NCBI RefSeq assembly: GCF_900215465.1
Contig: NZ_OBEH01000002.1
Coordinates: forward strand, 432,937-496,936
Length of the DNA: 64,000 nt
Source: Flagellimonas pacifica
GTDB lineage: Bacteria > Bacteroidota > Bacteroidia > Flavobacteriales > Flavobacteriaceae
Reading direction: 5' to 3'
Part shown: positions 34,037 to 43,106 of the stretch, piece after piece
Layout of the letters: each line of letters begins with the position of its first letter
How positions within the stretch are numbered: position 1 is the stretch's first letter
Program-made: the position numbers and the translations under genes
Notes under the pieces: model-generated
The model's database searches: none
What the model was told of the DNA's origin: nothing
What the model saw: only the letters and a program-made list of their open reading frames with translations

Positions 34037-35665
34037 TTATACCTGAAGCACTCCCATATTGAATTGCTTTTCAATCGGGGCATGATTTGCCGCTTCTATG
34101 CCCATAGAAATCCATTTTCTGGTATCCAAAGGATTTATAATGGCATCTGTCCATAACCTTGATGCAGCATAATAGGGTGAAATCTGATAATCATAGCGTT
34201 TTTTTACTTTATCAAACAATGCTTTCTCTTTTTCGGCATTCAAAACCTCACCATTTTTTTCTAAGGAAGCTTTTTCAATTTGTAATAAAACCTTTGCTGC
34301 GGAGTTTCCGCTCATAACGGCAAGTTCCGCGCTGGGCCATGCAACAATAAGACGTGGGTCGTATGCTTTTCCGCACATGGCGTAATTTCCAGCTCCATAG
34401 CTGTTTCCAACAACTATTGTGAATTTGGGTACTACAGAATTGCTAACGGCATTAACCATTTTGGCACCATCCTTTATAATCCCACCATGTTCACTTTTGC
34501 TACCCACCATAAATCCAGTGACATCCTGTAAAAACACTAGCGGTATTTTCTTTTGATTGCAGTTGGCAATAAAACGGGTAGCTTTATCAGCAGAATCGGA
34601 ATAGATGACCCCGCCAAATTGCATTTCGCCTTTTTTTGTTTTTACCACTTTACGCTGATTGGCCACAATGCCAACGGCCCATCCATCAATTCTGGCATAT
34701 CCGGTAAGAATGGTTTTTCCATAGCCTTCTTTGTACTGTTCAAAATCTGAATTGTCCACTAATCTTTTAATGATTTCCAGCATATCATACTGATCTCCCC
34801 TAGAGGCGGGGAGGATTCCGTAAATATCTTCTGGATTCTCTATTGGTTTTTTGGATTCAACTCTATTAAAACCTGCTTTGTCAAAATCCCCTATTTTACC
34901 TACAATTTTCTTTATTTTATCAAGGGCATCTTTATCGTTTTTTGCCTTGTAATCCGTAACTCCACTGATTTCTGAATGGGTAGTGGCTCCACCCAGAGTT
35001 TCATTGTCAATACTTTCCCCAATAGCAGCTTTTACCAGATAACTTCCTGCCAAAAAAATACTTCCGGTTTTATCAACAATCATTGCTTCGTCACTCATGA
35101 TGGGCAAATATGCTCCACCTGCAACACAGCTGCCCATAACGGCAGAGATTTGAGTAATACCCATACTGCTCATGATGGCGTTATTCCTAAAAATTCGCCC
35201 AAAATGTTCTTTATCAGGGAAGATTTCATCTTGTAATGGTAGATACACTCCAGCACTATCTACCAAATATATAATCGGTAATTTATTTTCAATGGAAATC
35301 TCTTGCGCCCTTAAATTCTTTTTACCGGTTATGGGAAACCATGCACCAGCTTTTACCGTGGCATCATTGGCAACAACAACACATTGTTTGCCTTGAACAT
35401 ATCCTATCTTGACCACCACTCCAGCTGATGGACACCCTCCATGTTCCTCATACATACCTTCACCGGCAAATGCACCTATCTCAATAGAATTGGTATTTGG
35501 ATCCAAAAGATAATCGATGCGTTCACGAGCGGTCATCTTACCTTTTGCATGATGTTTTTCTATCCGTTTTTTACCTCCGCCTAGCTTTACTTCGTTGAGT
35601 TTTTTACGAAGCTCGGCAAGTTTTAATTTATTATGGTCTTCGTTTTTATTGAAGTTAATATCCAT
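34037..35665 (-). CDS. Acyl-CoA carboxylase beta (carboxyltransferase) subunit
   Basis: A 542-residue biotin-dependent carboxyltransferase. Crotonase-type halves are visible, with GGGKKRIEKHHAKGKMTARERI at the N-terminus, YLVDSAGVYLPLQDEIFP, MGSCVAGGAYLP and FLQDVTGFMVGS. The pattern is closest to methylcrotonyl-CoA or geranyl-CoA carboxylase beta subunits, which act in leucine or isoprenoid breakdown; propionyl-CoA carboxylase is an alternative. The biotin-carrying alpha subunit is not encoded nearby. It is divergent from the Gfo/Idh gene. Confidence 0.85.
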   Translation of the reverse strand: MDINFNKNEDHNKLKLAELRKKLNEVKLGGGKKRIEKHHAKGKMTARERIDYLLDPNTNSIEIGAFAGEGMYEEHGGCPSAGVVVKIGYVQGKQCVVVANDATVKAGAWFPITGKKNLRAQEISIENKLPIIYLVDSAGVYLPLQDEIFPDKEHFGRIFRNNAIMSSMGITQISAVMGSCVAGGAYLPIMSDEAMIVDKTGSIFLAGSYLVKAAIGESIDNETLGGATTHSEISGVTDYKAKNDKDALDKIKKIVGKIGDFDKAGFNRVESKKPIENPEDIYGILPASRGDQYDMLEIIKRLVDNSDFEQYKEGYGKTILTGYARIDGWAVGIVANQRKVVKTKKGEMQFGGVIYSDSADKATRFIANCNQKKIPLVFLQDVTGFMVGSKSEHGGIIKDGAKMVNAVSNSVVPKFTIVVGNSYGAGNYAMCGKAYDPRLIVAWPSAELAVMSGNSAAKVLLQIEKASLEKNGEVLNAEKEKALFDKVKKRYDYQISPYYAASRLWTDAIINPLDTRKWISMGIEAANHAPIEKQFNMGVLQV

Positions 35666-35717
35666 AGTTTATAATCCTATTTCGTCTTGTTGGCTAAAGA
35701 TAAGGAGTTATAATCAT

Positions 35718-35725
35718 TACTTTTG
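35718..35725 (+). promoter_or_regulatory. -7 element of the Gfo/Idh gene
   Basis: TACTTTTG matches TAnnTTTG, ending 7 nt before the ATG at 35733. The transcript would be nearly leaderless. Confidence 0.5.
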
Positions 35726-35732
35726 GTTCTAT

Positions 35733-36716
35733 ATGGAAAGTAAAATTAAATGGGGCATAATTGGCCCAGGGAATATTGCCAGAAAATTTGCATCAGACCT
35801 TCAATTAATTGAAAAGGCACAGATTTCGGCAGTGGCATCAAGGTCATTGGACAAGGCAAAGAGTTTTGCGGACGAGTACAGAGCTGAGCATGCTTATGGG
35901 AGTTATGATGAACTTTTTTCATCGGATACAACGGACATTGTTTATATAGCAACACCCCATAATTTTCACAAAGATTTGGCCATTAAGGCCATGCAGGCAG
36001 GTAAACATGTACTTTGTGAAAAACCATTAGGGGTAAATAGAGCTGAAGTAGAAGAACTTGTCAAAACTGCAAAACAAAACAAGGTCTTTATGATGGAAGG
36101 TCTTTGGTCAAGGTTTAATCCATCTATTCAAAAAGTAATACAATTGATTGAGCAGGGTGCTATAGGAGAGATATCTTATCTACATGCCGATTTTGCTTTT
36201 TATGGTTTGGACAGGGATGAAGACTCTCGCGTGTTAAACCTGAATCTTGCATCTGGTTCCTTGTTGGATATTGGAATCTATCCTGTTTTTTTGGCTTATT
36301 TGTTATTGGGCATGCCGGATGAAATAAGTGCACATTCTAATTTTCACTCCAATGGAACGGAATTGCAAACTTCTATGATTTTTCAATATTCCGATGCACA
36401 GGCGGTTCTCTATAGTGGAATAACTAGCACCTCAAAAATGGATGCTGAAATCTCTGGAACTAAAGGGGAATTGTTCCTTGAACCCAGATGGCACGAAGCC
36501 AGAGGGTATTCTTTGGTCAAAGATGGGGAGACCCAAAATTTTGCACTTCCAGTACTGGGAAATGGCTTTGTTTATGAAATAGAGGAAGTGCATAAGTGTC
36601 TTAACAGCAATAAATTGGAAAGTGATTTGTGGTCGCATCAGAATAGCTTGGATTTGGTTGAATTATTGGATGCTATTCGAGAAAAGGCTGGGATAAGATT
36701 CCCTTTTGAAATATAA
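35733..36716 (+). CDS. Gfo/Idh/MocA-family oxidoreductase
   Basis: A 327-residue NAD(P)-dependent dehydrogenase. The Rossmann fold begins at KWGIIGPGNIARKFA, and the conserved EKP motif is in VLCEKPLGVN. The C-terminal domain provides substrate contacts, including GSLLDIGIYPV. The family oxidises sugars, polyols or related compounds; this sequence resembles the trans-dihydrodiol / xylose dehydrogenase subgroup, but the substrate is unresolved. The frame is open back to 35595, which would overlap the divergent carboxylase gene; the ATG at 35733 is the right start. Confidence 0.88.
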   Translation: MESKIKWGIIGPGNIARKFASDLQLIEKAQISAVASRSLDKAKSFADEYRAEHAYGSYDELFSSDTTDIVYIATPHNFHKDLAIKAMQAGKHVLCEKPLGVNRAEVEELVKTAKQNKVFMMEGLWSRFNPSIQKVIQLIEQGAIGEISYLHADFAFYGLDRDEDSRVLNLNLASGSLLDIGIYPVFLAYLLLGMPDEISAHSNFHSNGTELQTSMIFQYSDAQAVLYSGITSTSKMDAEISGTKGELFLEPRWHEARGYSLVKDGETQNFALPVLGNGFVYEIEEVHKCLNSNKLESDLWSHQNSLDLVELLDAIREKAGIRFPFEI

Positions 36717-36786
36717 ACCAAGAGAAAGCCATTAAGAATTTATCAATTTTTACGATATTTGATTCCTTACCAAACCAACAACTAAT

Positions 36787-36969
36787 ATGGGAATGAATAA
36801 AAATACAGTGCTCGCATGGGCCACTTGGGTCATGATTTTTGTGGGACTAGGAATGATAGCGCTAGGAGCTTTTAAGTATGATGAAGTTGCAGGGTATGGT
36901 TTTGCGGCTGTAGGTATTGGTTTCTTTGCAATAGCATGGGTCTTTAATGCTCTTAAGGGCCGGGTATAA
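36787..36969 (+). CDS. Small membrane protein, CAL67264-type family
   Basis: A 60-residue protein with two hydrophobic helices (about residues 8-27 and 37-55) and a short charged tail. It matches a small, flavobacteria-specific membrane protein family I recall under the name CAL67264. Its function is unknown. It is 32 bp before ettA on the same strand and may share its transcript. Confidence 0.75.
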   Translation: MGMNKNTVLAWATWVMIFVGLGMIALGAFKYDEVAGYGFAAVGIGFFAIAWVFNALKGRV

Positions 36970-37001
36970 TTCTCAATTTTTCTTAACTAAAAAATAATTG
37001 A

Positions 37002-38693
37002 ATGTCCGACGATAAGAAAGTCATCTTTTCTATGTCTGGGGTGACCAAGACGTTTAAAACAGCAAACACTCCGGTGTTAAAAAACATTTATCTAAGCTTC
37101 TTTTATGGAGCTAAAATTGGGATTTTGGGTCTCAATGGTTCCGGTAAATCCACCTTGTTGAAAATAATTGCAGGTGTGGATAAGAATTTTCAAGGTGATG
37201 TGGTTTTTTCACCGGGTTATTCTGTAGGTTATTTGGAACAGGAGCCGCAGCTTGATGAAGAAAAAACAGTACTCGAAATAGTAAAAGAGGGGGTAGCTGA
37301 AACTGTGGCTATTTTAGATGAGTACAATAAAATCAATGACATGTTTGGCTTGCCCGAAGTTTATGAGGATGCGGACAAGATGCAGAAGCTGATGGACAAA
37401 CAAGCAGCCTTGCAGGACAAAATCGATGCTTCCAATGCCTGGGAATTGGATACCAAACTTGAAATAGCAATGGATGCACTCCGTACTCCAGAATCAGACA
37501 AGAAAATAGGAGTGTTATCAGGAGGGGAACGAAGAAGGGTTGCATTGTGTAGGTTATTGCTTCAGGAACCTGATGTTTTGCTTTTGGATGAGCCTACAAA
37601 CCATTTGGATGCTGAATCAGTACATTGGCTGGAGCATCATTTGGCACAGTACAAGGGAACTGTAATCGCTGTTACTCATGACCGTTATTTCTTGGACAAT
37701 GTTGCTGGTTGGATATTGGAACTGGACAGGGGAGAAGGTATACCGTGGAAAGGAAACTATTCCAGTTGGTTGGATCAAAAATCCAAGAGATTGGCACAAG
37801 AAAGCAAGCAGGCCTCCAAACGTCAAAAAACATTGGAACGAGAGTTGGAATGGGTTAGACAAGGGGCAAAAGGAAGACAGACCAAACAAAAAGCCCGTTT
37901 AAAAAATTATGATAAACTTTTAAGTCAAGACCAGAAACAGCTGGAGGAGAAACTGGAGATCTATATTCCCAATGGACCAAGATTGGGAACCAATGTTATC
38001 GAATCCAAAGGCGTTAGCAAAGCTTATGGCGAGAAGTTATTGTACGAGGATTTAAACTTTAATCTTCCACAAGCCGGAATTGTGGGCATTATTGGCCCCA
38101 ATGGAGCTGGTAAGACCACTATTTTTAGAATGATCATGGGAGAGGAGACTCCGGATAAAGGGGAATTCATTGTAGGTGATACTGCAAAATTAGCCTATGT
38201 AGACCAAAGTCATTCCAATATTGACCCAAACAAAACCATTTGGGAAAATTTTAGTGATGGACAAGAATTGGTAATGATGGGAGGAAAGCAAGTCAATTCG
38301 AGAGCATACCTCAGTCGTTTTAATTTTTCTGGGAGCGAACAAAACAAAAAGGTGAATATGCTTTCTGGGGGTGAGCGTAACCGTCTTCATTTGGCAATGA
38401 CCCTAAAAGAAGAAGGAAATGTATTGCTCTTGGATGAGCCAACCAATGATTTGGACGTAAACACGCTACGTGCCTTGGAAGAAGGTTTGGAGAATTTTGC
38501 CGGTTGTGCTGTGATTATTTCGCACGACAGGTGGTTCTTGGATAGAATTTGTACTCACATCCTTGCTTTTGAGGGTGATTCGCAAGTGTATTTCTTTGAA
38601 GGTTCTTTTTCTGATTATGAAGAGAACAAAAAGAAACGCTTGGGAACGGATATTATGCCCAAGCGAATTAAGTATAAGAAATTGATACGTTAA
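37002..38693 (+). CDS. ettA: Energy-dependent translational throttle protein EttA
   Basis: A 563-residue ABC-F ATPase with two nucleotide-binding domains. The first has Walker A GLNGSGKST, signature LSGGERRR and LLDEPTNHLD; the second has GPNGAGKTT, LSGGERNR and LLDEPTNDLD. The linker between them contains the ABC-F arm and helix region. EttA binds the ribosomal E site and gates elongation according to the ATP/ADP ratio. Length and motifs match EttA well. Confidence 0.95.
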   Translation: MSDDKKVIFSMSGVTKTFKTANTPVLKNIYLSFFYGAKIGILGLNGSGKSTLLKIIAGVDKNFQGDVVFSPGYSVGYLEQEPQLDEEKTVLEIVKEGVAETVAILDEYNKINDMFGLPEVYEDADKMQKLMDKQAALQDKIDASNAWELDTKLEIAMDALRTPESDKKIGVLSGGERRRVALCRLLLQEPDVLLLDEPTNHLDAESVHWLEHHLAQYKGTVIAVTHDRYFLDNVAGWILELDRGEGIPWKGNYSSWLDQKSKRLAQESKQASKRQKTLERELEWVRQGAKGRQTKQKARLKNYDKLLSQDQKQLEEKLEIYIPNGPRLGTNVIESKGVSKAYGEKLLYEDLNFNLPQAGIVGIIGPNGAGKTTIFRMIMGEETPDKGEFIVGDTAKLAYVDQSHSNIDPNKTIWENFSDGQELVMMGGKQVNSRAYLSRFNFSGSEQNKKVNMLSGGERNRLHLAMTLKEEGNVLLLDEPTNDLDVNTLRALEEGLENFAGCAVIISHDRWFLDRICTHILAFEGDSQVYFFEGSFSDYEENKKKRLGTDIMPKRIKYKKLIR

Positions 38694-38702
38694 TAAAGAG
38701 AA

Positions 38703-39386
38703 TTATTCTTTTTGGTTAAGCCCTATCAATCCTTCTTCAAGAAGTTTTTTTGCTTCTTGTAAATAGGCCTTTTGATGGGCTTCTAAACTATTTGGGTCAT
38801 TTTCCTTTTCAGAACTCCCAGGATTAAAAGATTTTGAGAGTAAAATAAGCTGTGTAATCGCTTTTTCAGTTGATTTCAATCGTTCTTTGGAATGTTTGTC
38901 AAAAACTCTTATCATTTCCATCTCCATGGATTCCTGTTCATTTTCCGTATCGGTATAGGCCTCGTTTTCCAAAGAGGTTTCTGCGCTGTCTTCCACAATG
39001 GCGGTTGTAGAAACTCCTAAAGTACATTCATCCAGAATGGTAATCAATTCATTGATAATGCCAATTGATTTCTTGGAAAAATAACGACCGGCATCCCAAT
39101 CAACAGGAGCAACTGCTTTGTTTAAACTCTCAATGGCATCCAAAGTTTTATCCTCAGATTTAGGGCAACCACATTCGGTCATAAAAGATTTTGATTTTTT
39201 AAGAGCAGTCAATGCCCTTTCGGCATAATACATCTGATGCTCAAAATTGGTTGCGCCCATTGCTTTTTTAGAATGGCTTAGGCCATAGGTGACTTTGGCG
39301 TAAAAGTTATCACATTGATTGGAAAAAGAAGAGTTTACTGCAAAAATGAATGCAAAAGCAAACAAAACATAGGATTTGGGAGCCAT
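38703..39386 (-). CDS. Secreted protein of unknown function
   Basis: A 227-residue protein with a signal peptide ending near VNSSFS. I recognise no domain. The mature part is largely helical, with two cysteine-containing segments (SNQCDNFY and TECGCPKSED) that could form disulfides and a glutamate-rich middle section. Its stop lies 10 bp from that of ettA on the other strand. Upstream on the same strand is a lipoprotein hydrolase, 66 bp away. Confidence 0.65.
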   Translation of the reverse strand: MAPKSYVLFAFAFIFAVNSSFSNQCDNFYAKVTYGLSHSKKAMGATNFEHQMYYAERALTALKKSKSFMTECGCPKSEDKTLDAIESLNKAVAPVDWDAGRYFSKKSIGIINELITILDECTLGVSTTAIVEDSAETSLENEAYTDTENEQESMEMEMIRVFDKHSKERLKSTEKAITQLILLSKSFNPGSSEKENDPNSLEAHQKAYLQEAKKLLEEGLIGLNQKE

Positions 39387-39452
39387 GGTTAAGTATTGAT
39401 TTGGTTTGATTCTGTATCATTAACGACAATAATCCATCAATATTTTATTCTA

Positions 39453-40229
39453 CTAAAAATCATCATTGGGATACCAGTCAAGTTGAACCACTTTTATATT
39501 GGAGTTACCCTGGTTAACCAGCGTTTTAAATTCTTTGACATTGCTTACATCAGAGTTTCCTCTATAATGATAAGGATAGATTTCCTTTGGTTTAAACTCC
39601 AACACTGCGTTTGCTGCACTTTCAACTGTCATAGTATAAGGAAGGTTCATGCAGATGAACGCCTTGTCAATGTTTTTTAAAGCCCTCATTTCGGGTATAT
39701 CCTCTGTATCTCCAGAAAAATAAATCCGTTCTCCATCAATATTCAAGATATATCCGTTTCCTCTTCCTTTTTTATGGAACTTTAATGCTTCCTTCCTTAA
39801 GTTATACATGGGAATAGCCTCAACAGTGATTCCGTATCGTTCTTTGGAATCTCCATTGTTTAAAATATCTATTTGTGGAGTAAATTCGTTTGGAATCCCG
39901 TTGGCTACGGCTTGGGGTACCATTATTTTGGCCTTTTTGGTATCTAATTCCTGCAAAGTTTCTAAACTGAAGTGATCTCCGTGAATATCTGTTATTAAGA
40001 TTAGGTCTGGCCTTTTTTGATTCTTAAAAACTCTTTTCCCTCCAACGGGGTCTATATATATGGTAATGTTCTTCCATTCCAATATGGCAGTTGCATGTTC
40101 AATAGGAATAATTTTTATGGTTTCTGTTTCTTTGGAAGTTGTTGGAGTATTATCCTTTTGTTCTTTATTTTCTTTACACCCATGGATAAGAAATAGGCAA
40201 AAAATGAATATGGCGTATGTTTTTTTCAT
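39453..40229 (-). CDS. MBL-fold metal-dependent hydrolase, lipoprotein
   Basis: A 258-residue exported protein. The signal peptide ends in FLIHGC, giving a likely lipidated Cys18. The metallo-beta-lactamase fold is shown by EHATAILEW, the metal motif TDIHGDHFS, the GDTEDIPEM segment and PYHYRGN near the C-terminus. It resembles the UlaG/YfnA-type branch (DUF-like MBL hydrolases) rather than true beta-lactamases. The substrate is unknown. Confidence 0.82.
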   Translation of the reverse strand: MKKTYAIFIFCLFLIHGCKENKEQKDNTPTTSKETETIKIIPIEHATAILEWKNITIYIDPVGGKRVFKNQKRPDLILITDIHGDHFSLETLQELDTKKAKIMVPQAVANGIPNEFTPQIDILNNGDSKERYGITVEAIPMYNLRKEALKFHKKGRGNGYILNIDGERIYFSGDTEDIPEMRALKNIDKAFICMNLPYTMTVESAANAVLEFKPKEIYPYHYRGNSDVSNVKEFKTLVNQGNSNIKVVQLDWYPNDDF

Positions 40230-40399
40230 AATTGAAAGGCTTTGAAACTGTCAATAAAATTAAGCCCTAAAGTATGTTGGTTGCATTTTTTTTAACATTA
40301 TTTATTCAATAATAATCCAAAACAAAAACTTAAGCGTATATAAACAGAACACAATTGATTAAATACACTTTAAACGCAAGATCAATTAATTTAAAAGTT

Positions 40400-41287
40400 A
40401 TGACGGAAACAAAAAGTAACAACGGATTAAAGGTAATAGCTGGTTTACTTGGGGTAGTTCTTTTAGGAACAATAATCTATACTGTAAGCCTTTACCAAGA
40501 TAAGAAAAAGACCACTACTGCTCTTACCCAAGAAAAAGAGTTGGTTGTTGACGACTTAAATAATTTAAAGTCTGAATATGACAAAGCTATCTTAGAAAGT
40601 AATGCTACAAACGAAGAGTTGGTTGCTGCAAGAGATAACATTGCAAAGTATATTGATTCGGTACAAGGTATGAAAGCAGATATTGCTTCACTATCAAGAT
40701 ACAGAAGACAAGTTAGCGTTCTTAAAGCTGAAAGGGAAAAATTATTGAAGCAAGTTGATTCTTTGACAAGTTCTAACACTTTGTTGGCAATGCAGAGAGA
40801 CAGCACTTTTGTTGAATTGGAAAAACAAACTGTTTTCAACGATTCTTTGGTTGTTCAGAACACGCAATTGGCTGATGCCGTTGAAAGAGGTTCTGCATTG
40901 AGCTTGTCTACTTTTACTGTTGATGCCGTTAAAGAAAGAAACAATGGTAAATTGGTTTCTACTTCAAGAGCAAAAGCAACTGACAAATTCAAAGTATGTT
41001 TTACCATTGCTGATAACGTTATTGCTGAAGCTGGAGACAGAGAGTTCTTTATTGAAGTTCTTGATCCTCAAGGCAATGTGTTGGGTGACAGTTTTTCAAA
41101 ATCTAGCGAGGATGGGGCTTCCATTACATATAGCAAAGGAACTAACTTCTATTATGAAAACAGTTCTTTGGATGTTTGTGATTACATAAATAAGCCTGCT
41201 TCTGATTTCCAAAAAGGAAATTACATGGTAAATGTTTATGACAGCAAATTGAAATTGATGGGAACTTCTAAGTTCGCTTTAAAATAG
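40400..41287 (+). CDS. Membrane-anchored coiled-coil protein of unknown function
   Basis: A 295-residue protein with a short cytoplasmic start, one membrane helix (about residues 9-28), a coiled coil of about 120 residues (EKELVVDDLNNLKSEYD onward) and a C-terminal beta-rich domain containing two cysteines (FKVCFTIAD, LDVCDYIN). It is probably anchored in the inner membrane with the rest in the periplasm. I recognise similar proteins in other flavobacteria but no function. The ATG at 40400 is preferred to an upstream in-frame TTG-like start at 40355, whose residues look non-coding. A strong terminator follows. Confidence 0.75.
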   Translation: MTETKSNNGLKVIAGLLGVVLLGTIIYTVSLYQDKKKTTTALTQEKELVVDDLNNLKSEYDKAILESNATNEELVAARDNIAKYIDSVQGMKADIASLSRYRRQVSVLKAEREKLLKQVDSLTSSNTLLAMQRDSTFVELEKQTVFNDSLVVQNTQLADAVERGSALSLSTFTVDAVKERNNGKLVSTSRAKATDKFKVCFTIADNVIAEAGDREFFIEVLDPQGNVLGDSFSKSSEDGASITYSKGTNFYYENSSLDVCDYINKPASDFQKGNYMVNVYDSKLKLMGTSKFALK

Positions 41288-41310
41288 TATAACACTATCC
41301 ATATTTAATA

Positions 41311-41346
41311 AGAAAGCCCGGTTCTTTAAGAATCGGGCTTTCTTTT
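41311..41346 (+). terminator. Intrinsic terminator after the coiled-coil gene
   Basis: AGAAAGCCCG and CGGGCTTTCT form a 10-bp stem, extended by three inner pairs, followed by T residues. It lies between convergent genes and may also serve fumC. Confidence 0.9.
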
Positions 41347-41362
41347 GTTATTGTGGGCAGAC

Positions 41363-42760
41363 TTATTTTAAACTACCCACCATATCTTCTGGTTTTACCC
41401 ATTCATCATATTCCTCCGCAGTAACATAACCTAGATTAATGGCCTCTTCCCGTAAAGTAGTTCCATTTTTATGAGCGGTATTTGCAATTTCCGCAGCTTT
41501 ATAATAGCCAATTTTAGTGTTTAGTGCAGTAACCAGCATTAAAGAATTGTTCAACAATGTTTTAATTACCTCATGATTTGGTTCTATGCCCGCAGCACAA
41601 TTAACATCAAAGCTTATACAGGCGTCTCCAATAAGTTGCGCAGATTGTAGAATATTTGCCGCCATTACCGGTTTAAAAACATTCAGTTCATAATGTCCTT
41701 GGGTACCTCCTACGGAGATTGCTACATCATTGCCCATTACTTGCGCACAGACCATAGTTATAGCTTCACATTGCGTTGGGTTCACTTTTCCTGGCATTAT
41801 GGAACTTCCTGGTTCATTGGCCGGAATAATAATTTCGCCAATACCAGAACGCGGTCCAGAGGCCATCATCCGTATATCATTGGCTATTTTATTTAGGGAA
41901 ACAGCTAATTGTTTTAATGCTCCATGGCTCTCTACTATGGCATCATGAGCTGCAAGAGCTTCAAATTTATTCTCTGCGGTAATGAATGGTAAACCCGTGA
42001 ATTCTGCAATATGCTTGGCCACTAATACATCATATCCCTTCGGGGTGTTCAATCCGGTACCCACTGCAGTTCCTCCCAAGGCCAACTCACTCAAATGGGG
42101 CAATGTATTTTTCAAGGCTTTTAAACCATGATTTAGTTGAGATACATATCCAGAGAATTCTTGGCCCAAGGTCAGGGGAGTGGCATCCATAAGATGGGTA
42201 CGTCCAATCTTGACCACATCTTTGAATTCCTTTGACTTTTTTACCAAAGTATCTCGCAATTGTTCAACACCAGGAATAGTAACCTCTACAATTTTTTTAT
42301 AGGCTGCAATATGCATTCCCGTTGGAAAAGTATCATTTGAAGATTGACTTTTGTTGACATCATCGTTTGGTTGAATCGTTTTTTCACCTTCTCCAATTTT
42401 TTTTCCAGCTATTTCATGGGCCCTATTGGCAATAACCTCATTGACATTCATATTACTTTGCGTTCCAGATCCGGTTTGCCATATTACTAAGGGAAATTGG
42501 GTGTCATGTTGACCTGAAAGGATTTCATCACAGACCTTGGCAATTAAATCTCTTTTTTCAATTGGCAGAACACCAAGTTCATGATTGGTATAAGCAGCTG
42601 CTTTTTTCAAATAAGCAAATCCGTATACAACATCCAATGGCATTGAAGCTGGTGCGCCAATCTTAAAATTATTGCGGGAACGTTCTGTTTGAGCTCCCCA
42701 ATATTTATCAGCAGGTACTTTTACCTCGCCCATGGTATCTTTTTCTATTCTAAACCCCAT
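41363..42760 (-). CDS. fumC: Class II fumarate hydratase FumC
   Basis: A 465-residue enzyme of the TCA cycle, interconverting fumarate and malate. Diagnostic segments are [25 protein letters not shown]-like [29 protein letters not shown] and the signature loop [16 protein letters not shown], which holds the catalytic serine. The length matches the E. coli enzyme closely. A -7 box TAAATTTG on the minus strand lies at 42781-42788, 21 bp upstream of the start. Confidence 0.96.
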   Translation of the reverse strand: MGFRIEKDTMGEVKVPADKYWGAQTERSRNNFKIGAPASMPLDVVYGFAYLKKAAAYTNHELGVLPIEKRDLIAKVCDEILSGQHDTQFPLVIWQTGSGTQSNMNVNEVIANRAHEIAGKKIGEGEKTIQPNDDVNKSQSSNDTFPTGMHIAAYKKIVEVTIPGVEQLRDTLVKKSKEFKDVVKIGRTHLMDATPLTLGQEFSGYVSQLNHGLKALKNTLPHLSELALGGTAVGTGLNTPKGYDVLVAKHIAEFTGLPFITAENKFEALAAHDAIVESHGALKQLAVSLNKIANDIRMMASGPRSGIGEIIIPANEPGSSIMPGKVNPTQCEAITMVCAQVMGNDVAISVGGTQGHYELNVFKPVMAANILQSAQLIGDACISFDVNCAAGIEPNHEVIKTLLNNSLMLVTALNTKIGYYKAAEIANTAHKNGTTLREEAINLGYVTAEEYDEWVKPEDMVGSLK

Positions 42761-42780
42761 TTCTTAAATTTTTAGCTATG

Positions 42781-42788
42781 CAAATTTA
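42781..42788 (-). promoter_or_regulatory. -7 element of the fumC promoter
   Basis: On the minus strand this reads TAAATTTG, an exact TAnnTTTG match 20 bp before the fumC start codon. Confidence 0.55.
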
Positions 42789-42848
42789 GGCCTTAGAATA
42801 TTTATATTTAATGAAAGATATCAGCAATTGAACTTTTTTCTATAGAGA

Positions 42849-42881
42849 TTTGTTTTTTTTGACCAAATGAGGGTATCTTTG
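42849..42881 (+). promoter_or_regulatory. Promoter of the 57-residue membrane protein gene
   Basis: TTTG (42849-42852) and TATCTTTG (42874-42881) match both Bacteroidota boxes with a 21-bp spacer. The ATG follows 19 bp later. Confidence 0.7.
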
Positions 42882-42900
42882 CATAACAAAAGAAAAAATC

Positions 42901-43074
42901 ATGTTTGAATTTGACCAATATTTAGGTTTTTTAGCTTTTTTAACCATTGTGACCATAGGTTTCTGGTTAATGATTTTTCTATTGACTTTTGTAGTGCCTT
43001 ACTGGTTGTTTGGCAATTTAAAGGAAATGTATCAAGAAAGACGCGCAGCTAAAAGAGCTAAGCGAAACGAATAA
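42901..43074 (+). CDS. Small membrane protein of 57 residues
   Basis: Reading from the ATG at 42901 gives MFEFDQYLGFLAFLTIVTIG and continues through a hydrophobic core (residues about 8-38) to a strongly basic, amphipathic tail (KEMYQERRAAKRAKRNE). It is one long or two short membrane helices with a cytoplasmic positive tail. It has an exact promoter upstream and an intrinsic terminator right after the stop, which supports it as a real single-gene unit. No known family is recognised. Confidence 0.7.
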   Translation: MFEFDQYLGFLAFLTIVTIGFWLMIFLLTFVVPYWLFGNLKEMYQERRAAKRAKRNE

Positions 43075-43077
43075 ATA

Positions 43078-43106
43078 AAAAAAGAGGCTTTTTAGCCTCT
43101 TTTTTT
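43078..43106. terminator. Bidirectional intrinsic terminator
   Basis: AAAAGAGGCT - TTTT - AGCCTCTTTT is flanked by A-tract and T-tract, so it can stop transcription from both the 57-residue gene and the convergent secreted-protein gene. It overlaps the latter's stop codon. Confidence 0.88.
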
